A stretch of 36,346 nt of DNA, from contig NZ_FOCO01000033.1 in NCBI RefSeq assembly GCF_900110135.1, positions 1 through 36,346 on the forward strand. The letters run 5' to 3'. The stretch is from Pseudorhodobacter antarcticus. Its GTDB lineage: Bacteria; Pseudomonadota; Alphaproteobacteria; Rhodobacterales; Rhodobacteraceae. Both the position numbers and the translations under genes were made by a program. Position 1 is the stretch's first letter. Every line of letters begins with the position of its first letter. The notes under the pieces were generated by a model. It saw only the letters and a list, made by a program, of their open reading frames with translations, was not told the DNA's origin and did no database searches. This document shows positions 7,504 through 14,930 of the stretch, one piece after another.

Positions 7504-7668
7504 GGTGGCTTCCGGTGCCTGGCTTCCGGCTGGGTGGCTTCCGCAAACTGGATTCCCTGGATTCCGAAAGGAATCCAGCACGCCAAGATCGTGATTCCGC
7601 AAGCCTTTGATAATGAGTCGCTTTTTTCAAAATCGAGTGGCAGGTGGATTCCGCCTGGATTCCCCCAC
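7504..7668. repeat. Cluster of about eight TGG(C/A)TTCC(G) motifs
   Basis: Near-identical 8-10 base motifs occur at about 7505, 7520, 7534, 7549, 7557, 7646 and 7655 on the plus strand, and once inverted near 7571. Early copies read tggcttccg and later copies tggattcc(g). Spacing is irregular, 8 to 80 bases. The region is not coding in any convincing way. It may be an iteron array for a lost replication protein, operator sites, or decayed coding repeats. Confidence 0.5.
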
Positions 7669-7689
7669 AAAATCCACTTCCGCTAGCGA

Positions 7690-8076
7690 AATGCCGCGCT
7701 GCGCCCCCCCGCATACGTTCGGGGCCCGGGAGGAACCATGCCGGGGGGGACAGCATCGTTTCCGGCCCACTTCCTCCATGTTTGCGGATTTTATTCGCTT
7801 TTGTCTCCCATTTCATGCGCGGATTGAGAGACTTGGAACAAGTAAGGTCAGTTTCAATATCGGTTGAAAGTGAAGCAGCGACCGGAGAGGAAATCTGCGG
7901 TGACGGCACGTTTTTGAACTTAATTCCAGCGCCTAGGTCTCAAAATACGTCATAATCTGTGTCAATTTGCTTGCATACAAATCATACCTGCGTCATTTTG
8001 TTATACCTGTATGCTGTTGAATGTAAATGTTTCGGCCTAGTTTGAGTTTTTGATAAATGAACAACGGAGACAACTG
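7690..8076 (+). promoter_or_regulatory. Upstream region and ribosome site of the rhodopsin gene
   Basis: GC content falls sharply between 7900 and 8070, as expected for a strong promoter region. Possible boxes are TTGCTT at about 7967 and TATACC-like elements around 8000-8010, but none is a good consensus match and I do not assign one. A GGAGA ribosome site at 8065-8069 lies 7 bases before the ATG at 8077 and decides that start over an upstream in-frame TTG at 8050. No gene is seen in the rest of the interval. Confidence 0.45.
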
Positions 8077-8853
8077 ATGGAAACCCTATCGATAGGTCAA
8101 TACGACCTAATTTATAACGCGTTCTCGTTCGGCTTTGCGACGCTCGCGGCCGCAACGCTTTTCTTCTGGCTAGGTATTGGTCAGGTGAAATCGCAATACA
8201 AAACTGCACTTGTGGTTACCGGTTTGGTAACGTTCATTGCGGCCTACCACTACTGGCGCATCGGTCAAAGCTGGAGTGACGCGTACACACTCGTTGATGG
8301 TGTACACGTGCCTACTGAAATGGCCTTTAACTCTGCGTATCGCTACGTAGATTGGCTTTTGACCGTCCCGCTTCTTCTTGTCGAGTTGATCCTCGTGATG
8401 AGCCTTTCCAGATCCGAGACTGTGTCGCGCGCAACCAGCCTTGGTCTTGCAGCACTGCTGATGGTCGCCTTGGGATATCCGGGCGAAGTGTCAGACTCGA
8501 ACAACACTCGCTGGATCTTTGGTTTGTTGTCGATGGTTCCGTTTTTGTGGATTGTCTACCAACTGTACGCTGGTCTGGGCAGGGCGATCGAAAGTCAGCC
8601 AGAAAGCGCACGTGGCCTTGTACGTCTTGCGCGGAACGTAACTGTCGGCAGCTGGTGCTTTTATCCCGTCGTCTACTTTGCAGGTGCAGTTGGGCTTGAG
8701 GGTGCGACAGCGACAGTTGTGGTCGAAGTTGGCTACACAATTGCCGATATCATCGCGAAGGCCGGTTTTGGTGTGCTTATCTTCCTGATTGCAATGCGCA
8801 AGAGCGAAGATTTGGCCAACGTCGGTGGGGCAAAAGTAGTTCCCGCAGAATAA
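8077..8853 (+). CDS. Xanthorhodopsin-family light-driven proton pump
   Basis: This 258-aa, seven-helix microbial rhodopsin pumps protons outward using retinal. Helix C reads YRYVDWLLTVPLLLVELIL, with proton acceptor Asp92, Thr96 and donor Glu103 (the DTE pattern of proteorhodopsin and xanthorhodopsin). Leu100 is at the spectral tuning site, predicting green absorption. His58 lies in AAYHYWRI, as in xanthorhodopsin. Helix G (YTIADIIAKAGFG) holds counterion Asp224 and the retinal lysine Lys228. Gly149 in RWIFGLLSMVPF aligns with the fenestration glycine that lets xanthorhodopsins bind a carotenoid antenna. A hairpin terminator follows directly, then the genes for retinal synthesis. It looks intact. 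Codon use is less GC-biased than the flanking operons, suggesting transfer. Confidence 0.95.
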   Translation: METLSIGQYDLIYNAFSFGFATLAAATLFFWLGIGQVKSQYKTALVVTGLVTFIAAYHYWRIGQSWSDAYTLVDGVHVPTEMAFNSAYRYVDWLLTVPLLLVELILVMSLSRSETVSRATSLGLAALLMVALGYPGEVSDSNNTRWIFGLLSMVPFLWIVYQLYAGLGRAIESQPESARGLVRLARNVTVGSWCFYPVVYFAGAVGLEGATATVVVEVGYTIADIIAKAGFGVLIFLIAMRKSEDLANVGGAKVVPAE

Positions 8854-8859
8854 CGGCTT

Positions 8860-8894
8860 GGACCGCCCCCGAAGGTCGGGGGCGGTCCCCTTTT
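8860..8894 (+). terminator. Strong intrinsic terminator after the rhodopsin gene
   Basis: A perfect 13-bp GC-rich stem (8860-8872 pairing with 8876-8888), with a 3-base loop and a following TTTT at 8891-8894, starts 7 bases after the rhodopsin stop. It should end or reduce most transcripts before crtE, giving much more rhodopsin mRNA than carotenoid mRNA, or it may stabilise the rhodopsin message. The crt genes would then depend on read-through or on a promoter in the short 22-base gap, which has little room. Confidence 0.85.
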
Positions 8895-8916
8895 CTCACC
8901 AGACCGGTTTATTGGA

Positions 8917-9768
8917 ATGTTTGACACCAAATCAAAGATGACCATCTCGCTTGAAGATGTGGACGCCTACATGTTGCGTTGCACCTGCGAAACATCCTCA
9001 CCGGTATCCGATGCCGCGCGGTATCATTTGACAGCGGGAGGCGCGCGTGTCCGTGCTCGGATTGGACTGGACGCCGCCATCGCGCTTGGGTTGTCGCCAA
9101 CAACGGCGCTGGCCTGTGCTGCGGCCCCAGAACTTCTGCATAATGCGTCCCTAATTCACGACGACCTGCAGGATGGCGATGCACTGCGCCGCAACATGCC
9201 TGCGGTCTGGTCGCGCTATGGGCGGGATGCTGCGATATCATCCGGCGATCTGCTTATTTCAGCAGCTTATAAGGCAATCGCCTTACACCCAAATGCTGGC
9301 GCCGCCATTTGTGCGATGCACGACGCGGTTTCCGTCACGATCAGAGGCCAGGCGCAAGATTGCAGTGCAAGGAACCATTCATCAGAAGACTGCGCAGGCA
9401 TTGCTGCCGACAAGTCTGGCCCACTTTTGGCTTTGCCAGTCCGCCTTGCGTTAATTGCAGCTGACGCACCGGGCCAAGAAGTTGCGATCCGTGCCGGTCG
9501 CGCCATTGCAATTGCATATCAAACACTTGATGATTTCGTTGACAAGGCCGCCGATCGTGCAACCAGTGCGACCAATATATGCTTGTCACTTGAGGCAGAG
9601 GGCCACGACCCTGCAGCTGCCATCTCAGTTGCCCGCACTCGTGCGCAGGCCGCACTAATGTCCGCCAGACAAGACGCGCGCGATTTGCCAAACAGCGCGG
9701 GTACGCCGCTACTGACCCTTGTCAATCGACTTGAAGCCCAACTGAAGGAACTTGATAATGCCGCGTGA
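8917..9768 (+). CDS. crtE: Geranylgeranyl diphosphate synthase
   Basis: This 283-aa polyprenyl synthetase makes the C20 precursor of carotenoids from IPP and FPP. Visible motifs are GGARVRARI at 41-49 (substrate-binding, normally GGKRLRP), the first Asp-rich motif HDDLQD at 81-86 (short DDxxD form), and the second Asp-rich motif LDDFVD at 204-209. Length is slightly short for the family but all key aspartates are present. It opens the crtE-I-B-Y-blh operon, and its 3' end overlaps the crtI start by 11 bases. An internal ATG at 8938 is an alternative start; neither has a strong ribosome site. Confidence 0.9.
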   Translation: MFDTKSKMTISLEDVDAYMLRCTCETSSPVSDAARYHLTAGGARVRARIGLDAAIALGLSPTTALACAAAPELLHNASLIHDDLQDGDALRRNMPAVWSRYGRDAAISSGDLLISAAYKAIALHPNAGAAICAMHDAVSVTIRGQAQDCSARNHSSEDCAGIAADKSGPLLALPVRLALIAADAPGQEVAIRAGRAIAIAYQTLDDFVDKAADRATSATNICLSLEAEGHDPAAAISVARTRAQAALMSARQDARDLPNSAGTPLLTLVNRLEAQLKELDNAA

Positions 9769-11266
9769 TACATCTTTTTTGGGTCATCAGACGGCCATTG
9801 TCGCCGGTGCTGGTTTCGGTGGTATCGCAGCAGCTTTGCGCCTGCGGGCAAAAGGATATAATGTCCATTTGATTGATCGTTGCGCGCGTCTAGGAGGGCG
9901 TGGTCAGGTGTTCGAGAAGGAAGGATTTCGTCACGACGCAGGTCCAACGGTGCTGACGGCCCCACATCTGTTTCAAGAACTGTTCACGCTTTTTGGCGAG
10001 AATATGTCCGATTATGTGACGCTGGTGCAGCCAGACCCATGGTACCGGTTTCATTACCACGACGGCGAAACTTTTGACTACGGTCCGACCGAAAAGGCGA
10101 CCGAGGCTGAAATCGCGCGTCTGTCTCCGGGCGATGTCGATGGTTATCGCCGCATGGGGGCATGGTCCAAGAAAATATATGATGTCGGCTTCACCGGTCT
10201 GTCGGATGTGCCGTTTCATTCACTCGCTTTCATGATCAAGCAGATACCCGATCTTCTACGGCTTCGGTCGTATGAAAGCGTCTGGTCGATGGTGTCGCGT
10301 CACCTCAAAAGCGACAGGCTGCGCAGGGCGTTCTCGATTCAGCCCTTGTTGCTGGGCGGCAATCCTTTTTCGACCACGGCAATTTACGGCATGATCAATC
10401 ACCTTGAACGCGAACATGGCGTCTGGTTCGCCATGGGTGGCACCGGCGCTCTTGTAGATGCGTTGGAGCGGCTGATGCGAGAGCAAGGGATCAAGATTTC
10501 GCTGGGTGAAACCATTTCTCGGATCAAGGTCGAAGGTGACCGCGCAACGGGCGTAGTGCTCGAAACGGGAGAGGAGCTGGACGCCGATCTGGTCGTATCA
10601 AACATGGATCCTGTTCACGTCTACCGCGAGATGTTACCTGCGGCGCAGATTTCAAATGTCGCCAAGCTGCGCGTGAAAACCTCCAAGCTTTCCATGGGTC
10701 TGTACGTTTTGTACTTTGGGGCGACGAAGACTTGGCCGGACGTTGCACATCACACTGTTTGGTTTGGTGAGCGTTACAAAGACCTGCTGCGCGATATCTT
10801 CGAGAAAAAGAAGCTGGCCGATGACTTCTCGCTTTATGTGCATCGTCCCACGGCCACCGATCCCAGCTTTGCGCCTGAAGGGTGCGACAGCTTTTATGTA
10901 CTCTGCCCGGTTCCGAACCTGGCTGGCGGGCAGGACTGGGCGGTAGAGGGGTCAAAGCTGCGCGACCGGATTGTTGCGGCGCTGGATGCCTCAATGCTAC
11001 CGGGTTTGAAAGACCATATTACGGCAGAATTTGCCATGACGCCGGCAGACTTCAAGACCAACTACCTGTCCGTAGATGGCGCTGGGTTCTCGCTCTCTCC
11101 GTTCTTCACGCAATCGGCATGGTTCAGGTTCCATAACCGTGGCGAGGGGGTGCAAAACCTCTATTTTGTCGGCGCGGGCACGCATCCCGGCGCGGGCGTG
11201 CCCGGTGTCGTTTCCTCAGCCAAGGTTCTTGATCATTTGATCCCGGTGGCCGAGGCTGTCATATGA
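9758..11266 (+). CDS. crtI: Phytoene desaturase
   Basis: This 502-aa FAD enzyme introduces four double bonds into phytoene to give lycopene. The N-terminus has the Rossmann motif IVAGAGFGGIAAALRLRAKG followed by a LGGRGQVFEKEGFRHDAGPT stretch. The C-terminus has YFVGAGTHPGAGVPGVVSSA, the CrtI signature. Length is normal. The ATG at 9758 lies inside the end of crtE, with an AAGGAA ribosome site at about 9744-9749. The stop overlaps the crtB start as ATGA. The desaturation number (lycopene rather than neurosporene) is inferred from the cyclase and beta-carotene oxygenase genes downstream. Confidence 0.93.
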   Translation: MPRDTSFLGHQTAIVAGAGFGGIAAALRLRAKGYNVHLIDRCARLGGRGQVFEKEGFRHDAGPTVLTAPHLFQELFTLFGENMSDYVTLVQPDPWYRFHYHDGETFDYGPTEKATEAEIARLSPGDVDGYRRMGAWSKKIYDVGFTGLSDVPFHSLAFMIKQIPDLLRLRSYESVWSMVSRHLKSDRLRRAFSIQPLLLGGNPFSTTAIYGMINHLEREHGVWFAMGGTGALVDALERLMREQGIKISLGETISRIKVEGDRATGVVLETGEELDADLVVSNMDPVHVYREMLPAAQISNVAKLRVKTSKLSMGLYVLYFGATKTWPDVAHHTVWFGERYKDLLRDIFEKKKLADDFSLYVHRPTATDPSFAPEGCDSFYVLCPVPNLAGGQDWAVEGSKLRDRIVAALDASMLPGLKDHITAEFAMTPADFKTNYLSVDGAGFSLSPFFTQSAWFRFHNRGEGVQNLYFVGAGTHPGAGVPGVVSSAKVLDHLIPVAEAVI

Positions 11267-12114
11267 GTCCTGAGGCAACGATGGCGCGCCATGCGCGCAG
11301 TTTCGCTCCCGCAGCACGCATGCTGTCACGGTCAGACCGTGCGCGCGTTGCGCGCCTATACGTTCTGTGCCGGACCATTGACGACATAGCGGATGAGATC
11401 GGGGGCGATGTAGGTCGCGCTGAATTAGAGACGTTGCATGCGGATCTGGAGCGGATGGACACAACAAGCCTGCTTGCTGTCGAGGGCCGCGCGCTGTTTG
11501 CAGGGCGCCCCGACGGGATGAATGCGCTGCGCCAACTTGTGGCTGCGGCGGCGGCAGATACGGGGCGCACCTGTATCGCGGATGACAATGCGCTTGACAC
11601 CTACTGCATGGGGGTCGCGGGCACGGTCGGCGTCATGATTTGCGCGCTGTTCGACATCGACAGAGGCTGGCACAAGGCTGCAGCGGATTTGGGCAAGGCC
11701 ATGCAGCTGACCAATATCTGTCGCGACGTGGCAGAAGATGCTCGCGTCGGGCGTCGATACCTACCTTTTTCGCAATGTCCCTATCCGCCGGATGCCATCA
11801 CGGCAGGTGCGCCGGATGCCATCGCCGCCGCCTCGGCATCCATGGCGCATCTATTGCACCGGGCCGATGATTTCTATCTGACGGGTCGTCATGGATTGGT
11901 CGCACTACCGGTTCGGCTGCGACTTGCCGTGGCATCAGCTGCTGCGATGTATGCAGGGATCGGAACGGAATTACGCCGTCGTAACTATTCCCCGCTTCTG
12001 GGGCGTACGGTGGTTCCGGCTGAACGCAAAGTCGGGCTGGTCGTTGCAGCCCTTGTTCGTGAAACAACACAAGCATTAAAATCGGAAGTGAGGTCAGCGT
12101 ATGTCCGGATCTGA
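11263..12114 (+). CDS. crtB: Phytoene synthase
   Basis: The 283-aa product condenses two geranylgeranyl diphosphates to phytoene. It carries the two Asp-rich motifs of the squalene/phytoene synthase family: VLCRTIDDIADE at 34-45 and LTNICRDVAEDARVGRRYLP at 149-168. The latter includes the RDVAEDA magnesium site. It is a little shorter than many homologues (around 300 aa or more) but both motifs are intact. The ATG at 11263 overlaps the crtI stop by 4 bases and the 3' end overlaps crtY by 14 bases, showing tight translational coupling. Confidence 0.92.
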   Translation: MSPEATMARHARSFAPAARMLSRSDRARVARLYVLCRTIDDIADEIGGDVGRAELETLHADLERMDTTSLLAVEGRALFAGRPDGMNALRQLVAAAAADTGRTCIADDNALDTYCMGVAGTVGVMICALFDIDRGWHKAAADLGKAMQLTNICRDVAEDARVGRRYLPFSQCPYPPDAITAGAPDAIAAASASMAHLLHRADDFYLTGRHGLVALPVRLRLAVASAAAMYAGIGTELRRRNYSPLLGRTVVPAERKVGLVVAALVRETTQALKSEVRSAYVRI

Positions 12115-13210
12115 CGTTGATATTGCGATCCTTGGTGGCGGCTGCGCGGGGTTAAGCATGGCTATTCGCTTGGCGAAAAGTCATCTTTCGGTTCGGGTGA
12201 TCGAACCCCGGGCCGAATATGTTGATGATCGGGCTTGGAGTTTCTGGCGTACCCGCAGCGATCCGTTTGAGGATTGCGTGCGCAAAGAGTGGACATCTTG
12301 GACCGTGGCTGGACCGAACCATCAAAGCACACGAACATCCGCCCATTTGCGGTACCAGACGATTGAGTCTGGCGCGTTCTACACCCGCGCGTGTGAGTGT
12401 ATCGATCAGGGTCAGGGTACATCGCTGTCAATGGGTGTCACTGCCAACGACGTTATTCGGGCGGGCAAGAACTGGAGAATCGAGACGAATGCCGGGGCGT
12501 TCACGGCCCGAACAGTGATAGACACGCGGCCACCAATGCGTGTGCCCGTTTATGGTCAATTCTTTCTGGGTCGCGAAATCCAGACAGAACGGCATGTCTT
12601 CGATCCCGATGTCGTGCAATTGATGCATTTTCGCCCGGCGCGAAGTGCGGGCGTTGATTTCGTCTATATCCTTCCGTTTGCGCCCGACCGCGCATTGGTC
12701 GAGGTAACGTCGTTCGCACCTCATAACCCGGGGCCTGATGTGTTTGGGCCTTGGTTGGACGCCGAGATAGATGCTCTTGATCCCGGCAAAACCGAAACCC
12801 TGCGTACCGAAGCGGGCGCTTTGCCGATGGAAGCAGGGTTTGCTGATCCTGAAGTCCAAGGGATCATTCGCATGGGATTAGGGGGTGGTGCTGCGCGACC
12901 GTCAACCGGGTATGCGTTTAGCCGAACCCAGATTCAGGCAGATCAGGTAGCCGCCGCACTGATAAAAGGTAATACTCCGAAAACCAGTCTCGATGGCCCG
13001 ATTACCCGTTTCATGGACCGCGTATTCCTTCAGGTTATGAAAACAAATCCTGCACGCGGACCCGCTTTGTTCGAGGCGTTATTTCGAAATGCGCCGAAAG
13101 ATCGCTTGGAAAGGTTTCTGTCGGGCTCGACGAGCACGTTTGACCGGTTATCGGTTATGGCGTCACTGCCGCCGATGCCTTTCTTGCGGGCTGCCGCATT
13201 CCCGGCATGA
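12101..13210 (+). CDS. crtY: Lycopene beta-cyclase
   Basis: This 369-aa flavoprotein cyclises both ends of lycopene to give beta-carotene. The N-terminus has DIAILGGGCAGLSMAIRLAK, the dinucleotide-binding motif of CrtY, followed by DDRAWSFWRT, which matches the conserved aromatic patch after the Rossmann fold in bacterial CrtY. The middle region has FVYILPFAPDRALVEVTSF and the C-terminal third has MGLGGGAARPSTGYAFSRTQ, another family signature. Length is normal. It overlaps crtB at the 5' end and blh by 4 bases at the 3' end. It gives the beta-ionone rings needed for retinal. Confidence 0.92.
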   Translation: MSGSDVDIAILGGGCAGLSMAIRLAKSHLSVRVIEPRAEYVDDRAWSFWRTRSDPFEDCVRKEWTSWTVAGPNHQSTRTSAHLRYQTIESGAFYTRACECIDQGQGTSLSMGVTANDVIRAGKNWRIETNAGAFTARTVIDTRPPMRVPVYGQFFLGREIQTERHVFDPDVVQLMHFRPARSAGVDFVYILPFAPDRALVEVTSFAPHNPGPDVFGPWLDAEIDALDPGKTETLRTEAGALPMEAGFADPEVQGIIRMGLGGGAARPSTGYAFSRTQIQADQVAAALIKGNTPKTSLDGPITRFMDRVFLQVMKTNPARGPALFEALFRNAPKDRLERFLSGSTSTFDRLSVMASLPPMPFLRAAAFPA

Positions 13211-14091
13211 CCAGTTCTCCCGCTTGGCAAACTTGGCTATTCATCTGTGCTGCCGCCTTTGCCGTCGTTTTGACAGGCCTGCTAGAACCCGACCTGACTA
13301 CTCAGGTTTTCCTGCTTGCGCCCTTTGTTGCCGTGATTGGCCTGCCCCATGGCGCACTTGACTTGTCGATCGCAAAGGTGCTTTGGCCTCTTCGAGGGTG
13401 GCATGGAAAAGTTAAGTTTGTCAGTCTTTATCTAAGCCTTTCTGCTCTGATCGTTATTTTCTGGATTTTGTTCCCAAGCGCATCTCTGTTCGCATTTCTG
13501 ATCTATTCCGCGGTTCACTTTTCGGGTGATTGGAGTGACAGCCCCACTGCTTTGCGATGGTGCGGCGGTGCTGCAACCATCGGGGGGCCAGCGCTGTTTC
13601 ATCAGGGCGATGTTGCGCATATCTTCGGATACCTCGTGCCCGAATCCGCTGCTAATCTTGCAACAAGTTGCCTAGTCATTGCTGGCGGCACAGCCTTGGT
13701 GATCTTCGTCGCAATGCTGATATTGCAACCGACAACGCGCACCCGCGCAGCGGCAGAGCAGGCAGCGATATGGCTTGCCGCAGGTTTACTTGTCCCACTT
13801 GTCTACTTCATCGTCTATTTTTGCGTATTGCACTCCGTGCGGCACACTGTAGCCACGATCGAGTCGCTAAAAGACCGCAAGGACGCATTGCTGACTGCGG
13901 GATTTTTATCTGCAATCACGGCCTTGATGGCAGTTTCAAGTATTCTCTTTCTGGATAGCTTCAAGGCAGGTTTGATTGTGGAGAGCATTTCTCAAACCGT
14001 CTTCATAGGATTGGCAGCCTTGACTATTCCCCACATGATTCTTGTTGATCGATTCCAGCGTCGCAGCCACCATTTGGCAGAGGCATTATAA
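13207..14091 (+). CDS. blh: Beta-carotene 15,15'-dioxygenase, Brp/Blh family
   Basis: This 294-aa membrane protein cleaves beta-carotene into two retinal molecules, the chromophore of the rhodopsin upstream. It has about eight hydrophobic segments and the conserved His motifs of the family: GLPHGALDL near 45-53, SAVHFSGDW near 101-109, VLHSVRHT in the second half, and LTIPHMILVD near the C-terminus. These histidines hold the catalytic iron. It is the last gene of the cassette and overlaps crtY by 4 bases. No terminator is evident after it. The next gene lies on the other strand in phage-like sequence. Confidence 0.93.
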   Translation: MTSSPAWQTWLFICAAAFAVVLTGLLEPDLTTQVFLLAPFVAVIGLPHGALDLSIAKVLWPLRGWHGKVKFVSLYLSLSALIVIFWILFPSASLFAFLIYSAVHFSGDWSDSPTALRWCGGAATIGGPALFHQGDVAHIFGYLVPESAANLATSCLVIAGGTALVIFVAMLILQPTTRTRAAAEQAAIWLAAGLLVPLVYFIVYFCVLHSVRHTVATIESLKDRKDALLTAGFLSAITALMAVSSILFLDSFKAGLIVESISQTVFIGLAALTIPHMILVDRFQRRSHHLAEAL

Positions 14092-14273
14092 GTCGTAAAC
14101 ACCAACCAGCCCTGATGGTGCGACCGCACTATTTTGTGGATCATCGCAGCCTCGCGTCGTAGCATCGATGCTGTAAGACGCGCTGACATCTAAAAAACAG
14201 ACCAAGTGCGGGTGTCCAGAAAAACACCTCGCGCCGCCGCGAAGGCCCCTTGTTCCAGTCATTTCCGACCAAC

Positions 14274-14930
14274 CTATCGCGTCCACGGCCGCTCCTTCGG
14301 CATCGCAGCCGTTACCTCGACATCCCGCAGCATGCGCCCCGTCACCAGCCCATCCTGCACCCAATCCAATGCCTGCCACCAATCCTCATACCCGCGACGA
14401 GCGGAGGTGATCTGTTCGGGATGCGGCCGCCAGGTTACCGGACAGGCCCGCACTTCGATTGTCCGCCATTTGTCGCTGACCAGTACTTTTTCGGTGCCGA
14501 CAACGACGCTGACGGCACGATCGCCATGGCGGTTGCGCTTCATATCAACCGGCACGCAGCGCGGCACTGCGCCGGGCATCCAGTTGGGCGTAATCCCAGC
14601 GCGCGCCATTTCGGCCACGCTGATCGCCATCCGGATGCCACCGAGGCTGTCAGGCATTCCCGCGACGGCGGCGGCGATCACCTCTGCGTCGGGATGGGTG
14701 TAGCTGCCCATCTTGTGCTGCCCGCCGTCAACTTTGCAGCCCAGCGCTGCGCGTTGCAGCAGGACATATTCCAGCCCAAAGCCAAAGCCCTCTTCTGAGA
14801 CGTTCTTTGACACTGGCAGTTCCAGCTGTGCCCTTTCCACTCGAAAAGCCCATTCCAGCGCTGCTTGCACGCCTAGTGGGCGTTTCACCTTTGTGCCGCC
14901 GATCCGTCCGATCCGTCCCTGCATGCTCAT
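14274..14930 (-). CDS. Phage/mobile-element protein of unknown function (218 aa)
   Basis: The ATG at 14930 overlaps the TGA at 14927 of the second-frame ORF of the methyltransferase region. The protein begins MSMQGRIGRIGGTKVKRPLG and includes FGFGLEYVLLQRAALGCKVD, MARAGITPNWMPGAVPRCVP, WRTIEVRACPVTWRPHPEQI and a Trp-rich YEDWWQALDWVQDGLV region. I recognise it only as a protein that follows cytosine methyltransferase genes in rhodobacteral prophages. No catalytic motif, membrane segment or signal peptide is visible. It is the last gene of the leftward early operon; the expected packaging genes do not follow. Confidence 0.65.
   Translation of the reverse strand: MSMQGRIGRIGGTKVKRPLGVQAALEWAFRVERAQLELPVSKNVSEEGFGFGLEYVLLQRAALGCKVDGGQHKMGSYTHPDAEVIAAAVAGMPDSLGGIRMAISVAEMARAGITPNWMPGAVPRCVPVDMKRNRHGDRAVSVVVGTEKVLVSDKWRTIEVRACPVTWRPHPEQITSARRGYEDWWQALDWVQDGLVTGRMLRDVEVTAAMPKERPWTR

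Noticed and set aside
8077-8853. Chloride or sodium pumping or sensory rhodopsin
   Set aside because: Asp92, Thr96 and Glu103 give the DTE proton-pump pattern; NTQ, NDQ or sensory patterns are not present and no transducer gene is adjacent.
12428-12859. Minus-strand frame inside crtY
   Set aside because: Antisense shadow of a well-supported cyclase gene without protein-like features.
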